Shown here: one piece after another, positions 12,099 to 13,913 of the stretch
Position numbering within the stretch: the first letter of the stretch is position 1
Layout of the letters: the number at the start of each line of letters is the position of its first letter
Assembly: GCA_036752825.1 (NCBI GenBank)
Contig: DAIORV010000057.1
Span: 1 to 13,913, forward strand
Length of the DNA stretch: 13,913 nucleotides
From: UBA5177 sp002413265
GTDB taxonomy: Bacteria > Chloroflexota > UBA5177
Reading direction: 5' to 3'
Made by a program: the position numbers and the translations under genes
Notes under the pieces: model-generated
Database searches by the model: none
What the model was told of the DNA's origin: nothing
What the model saw: the letters and a program-made list of their open reading frames with translations, nothing else

Positions 12099-13913
12099 TC
12101 ACGACCGACGGCGATACAGAGCCACGCCGCTCAGAGGCGGTAGCACGACCTCGGTGTCTCGAACGACGCACCGATCGTTAGTGCGCAGTTGCTCTGACCA
12201 TTGACCGAGAGGGAGTGTGATCGCTTTTTCCGCGACCCCGAGATTGAACAGGGTCAGGACATCGCCGTTCGCGGGGCCGTCATCCGATATCGTTCTCATG
12301 TATCCGTAGGTACCTGCCTCTTCGTCGAGGTGGGTCGTTGTCCGATGACCTCCGGCCACAGCCTCCGATTCGCGTCTCAAACGCGTGAGCGACTTGTAGA
12401 ATTCGAGCAAATCCAGGTTCCACTCCTCTGTGTTCCATCTCATGTCCCTGCGAGCGTGGACGTCACCTCCGAAGCCGCTTTCATCCTTCCCGGCTCGCTG
12501 CGACATGCCGATCTCCGTGCCGTAGTACACGACTGGGTTGGGCGAGAGGGTGAACTGGCACAGCGCCGCGAGCTTCAGGCGATCCACATTGTTGCCTGCA
12601 ACCCAGAGGAAGCGGTCCATGTCGTGGTTGTCGAGAAAGCTGACGCGGCCGGGCCCGTCCTCCATGAAGCGCTCGTATGACGAGAGGAAGTGATCGAACT
12701 CGGTGACTCCCCAGGAGCCAGCACCGAAGGTGAGACGCAGCGCTTTGGCGAGCTGAAAGTCAAGCACGCCGTGCAAACGTCCGCGATAGCGTCGCAGGCA
12801 GTCGGGGGTGTCGGTCGCCTCACCGACATTTACCACGTCTGCCTTTACGTGCTCCGTGGCTCGTCTGAAAGCCACCCAAAAATCAAATGAAGGCGCAATC
12901 GCGTGATCGAGCCGGAACCCGTCTACGCCCACCTCTTTCAACCAAAACACCGCCGCGTCGATGAGGTACTTGCGGGCCCCGGGGTCTTCCGTATTCAGCG
13001 ACGGTAAATATTTGGAGGCCTGCAAAAAGGAACGGTAGTCGTCTGGCCACTCATTGAACGTGAACCATCCGAAGGTCGGCGATTCCGGGTCGGCCCGCGC
13101 CATTTCAAAGGCCGGATGCCGCCAGGAGACATGGCTAGGCACGAAGTCGAGCCAGAGTCTTATGCCTAGTCGATGAGCGTCGCCCACCAGGTCAGAGAGC
13201 TGGGCTACGGTACCGAGATCCGAGTCGACCTCAAAGAAGTCGATCCCGTCGTAGCGGTGATAAGTCTCGGAGGGATGCAATGGCGAAAGCCAGATGCAGG
13301 TGATTCCCAGCTCGGCCAGATACGGCAGCGAACGGCGCACGCCTTCCAGATTTCCTCCGTGCCGCGTGCGATCCCCCGTTTCTCCTGCCCACGCACCGTC
13401 TTCCGCGCCGGAGTGAAAGCGATCTAGAAATATGTGGTAAATGACCGCGCTCTTCATCCACTCGGGCATTGGCGAATCGCTGGATTCGACTTCGTACGCG
13501 AACGTGGTGACGCCACTTTCGCCCGGCGTTCTAAACCAGTAGCCCTGGCCGTCGTGTGCCCAGACGTCAGGCGTCGCATCCGCCCTCTCCTGCCAAGGAG
13601 CCTTCCAGCCACCAATGCGGTAGCGCACAATCGTGCCGGCCGGCAATGCAGGAATCTCCGCGGACCACCTCGTCAGGTACCCGGCCAGCGGCTCCCACTC
13701 CATCTCGGTCCGCGTCATGGCAACCCGCGATGAATGGATGTCGGGGTCAGACGAGTCCGTCGTGTAGAAAAGCACCGCGGTGTCGAGCGCGATATCCGTC
13801 CCACTCGTCGCCCAAACGCGCACCCTGTCTGCTGCCCTCGGACCCAATGGCTCGATGGTGTTGTCGTGGCGGAATTGCTCTTTGCGTGAGGCAAATCTGG
13901 CCAGGACGTCCGG
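12099..13913 (-). CDS. GH13 family alpha-glucosidase / amylase-type hydrolase, N-terminus outside window
   Basis: The frame is open from the right edge (first full codon 13911-13913) to the TGA at 12099-12101, giving 604 residues. The gene therefore continues past the window; the TTG at 13847 is not a likely true start. An N-terminal beta-sandwich (about residues 25-130), like the starch-binding or N domain of neopullulanase/cyclomaltodextrinase-type enzymes, precedes the TIM barrel. The four GH13 regions are present: DFVPSH, GFRLDHA (nucleophile Asp336), VGEA (acid/base Glu365) and LDNHD (Asp431). A C-terminal beta domain ends in LPPLSGVALYRRR. It should hydrolyse or transfer alpha-1,4 or alpha-1,6 glucosidic bonds of maltooligosaccharides. 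Location cannot be judged because the start is missing. Numbering counts from the right window edge. Confidence 0.9.
   Translation of the reverse strand, partial: PDVLARFASRKEQFRHDNTIEPLGPRAADRVRVWATSGTDIALDTAVLFYTTDSSDPDIHSSRVAMTRTEMEWEPLAGYLTRWSAEIPALPAGTIVRYRIGGWKAPWQERADATPDVWAHDGQGYWFRTPGESGVTTFAYEVESSDSPMPEWMKSAVIYHIFLDRFHSGAEDGAWAGETGDRTRHGGNLEGVRRSLPYLAELGITCIWLSPLHPSETYHRYDGIDFFEVDSDLGTVAQLSDLVGDAHRLGIRLWLDFVPSHVSWRHPAFEMARADPESPTFGWFTFNEWPDDYRSFLQASKYLPSLNTEDPGARKYLIDAAVFWLKEVGVDGFRLDHAIAPSFDFWVAFRRATEHVKADVVNVGEATDTPDCLRRYRGRLHGVLDFQLAKALRLTFGAGSWGVTEFDHFLSSYERFMEDGPGRVSFLDNHDMDRFLWVAGNNVDRLKLAALCQFTLSPNPVVYYGTEIGMSQRAGKDESGFGGDVHARRDMRWNTEEWNLDLLEFYKSLTRLRRESEAVAGGHRTTTHLDEEAGTYGYMRTISDDGPANGDVLTLFNLGVAEKAITLPLGQWSEQLRTNDRCVVRDTEVVLPPLSGVALYRRRS

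Noticed and set aside
13845..13847. TTG as start codon of the GH13 gene
   Set aside because: The frame continues without a stop for 22 more codons to the window edge and no ribosome site precedes the TTG. The true start is outside the window.

Overview
The window is a GC-rich (roughly 60%, estimated by eye), gene-dense bacterial chromosome segment. It is probably from a metagenomic or draft assembly, because it carries a 100-N scaffold gap at 2514-2613. The gene types are a prolyl-oligopeptidase-type S9 peptidase, an Eis-like acetyltransferase, SIS/ROK/Gfo-Idh-MocA sugar genes, a dihydropyrimidinase-like hydrolase, a Ste24-type M48 protease and a GH13 glucosidase. This mix fits a heterotrophic soil-type bacterium such as Chloroflexota, Gemmatimonadota, Acidobacteriota or a relative. 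The sequence does not settle the phylum. I see no phage, transposase, CRISPR array, rRNA or credible tRNA.

Layout. 1-1957 (+): the 3' part of an S9 peptidase overlaps an Eis-like GNAT gene by 4 bp (ATGA). 1959-3691 (-): a zinc-independent MDR-type oxidoreductase broken by the N gap; a remnant resembling the end of a discoidin (F5/8 type C) domain; and two small CX2C/CX2C zinc-ribbon genes, one of only 55 codons. A strong intrinsic terminator separates the two small genes. 3853-4941 (+): a CAX-type Ca2+/H+ antiporter. 4960-6357 (-): a dihydropyrimidinase/hydantoinase with all metal ligands present. 6419-7453 (+): a double-SIS sugar-phosphate isomerase/deaminase. 7475-8449 (-): a ROK sugar kinase. 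8645-9808 (+): a Gfo/Idh/MocA oxidoreductase. 9825-11764 (-): an M48 CAAX-type membrane protease downstream of an OmpR-like regulator whose receiver lacks the phosphoacceptor Asp. About 11833-12090 (+): an XRE helix-turn-helix protein with unclear start. 12099 to the right edge (-): a GH13 alpha-glucosidase/amylase whose N-terminus lies outside the window.

How the genes relate. SIS, ROK and Gfo/Idh/MocA proteins are the usual intracellular enzymes of amino-sugar or related sugar use: phosphorylation, isomerisation/deamination and redox. Here they sit side by side but on alternating strands, so they are not one operon, and no transporter or sugar-binding protein lies in the window. The regulator and the M48 protease could be co-transcribed (56 bp apart). 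Strand changes are frequent, and all five convergent junctions have 21 bp or less between stop codons. Four of them carry inverted repeats at the junction and three of these are centred on both stops.

The points most worth a second look are the mis-sized N gap, the two tiny zinc-ribbon genes with a terminator squeezed directly in front of the second one (possible attenuation), the discoidin-like remnant in frame behind a TAG stop, and the phosphorylation-dead regulator next to an integral membrane protease. I found no clear evidence of a wholly new multi-gene system.
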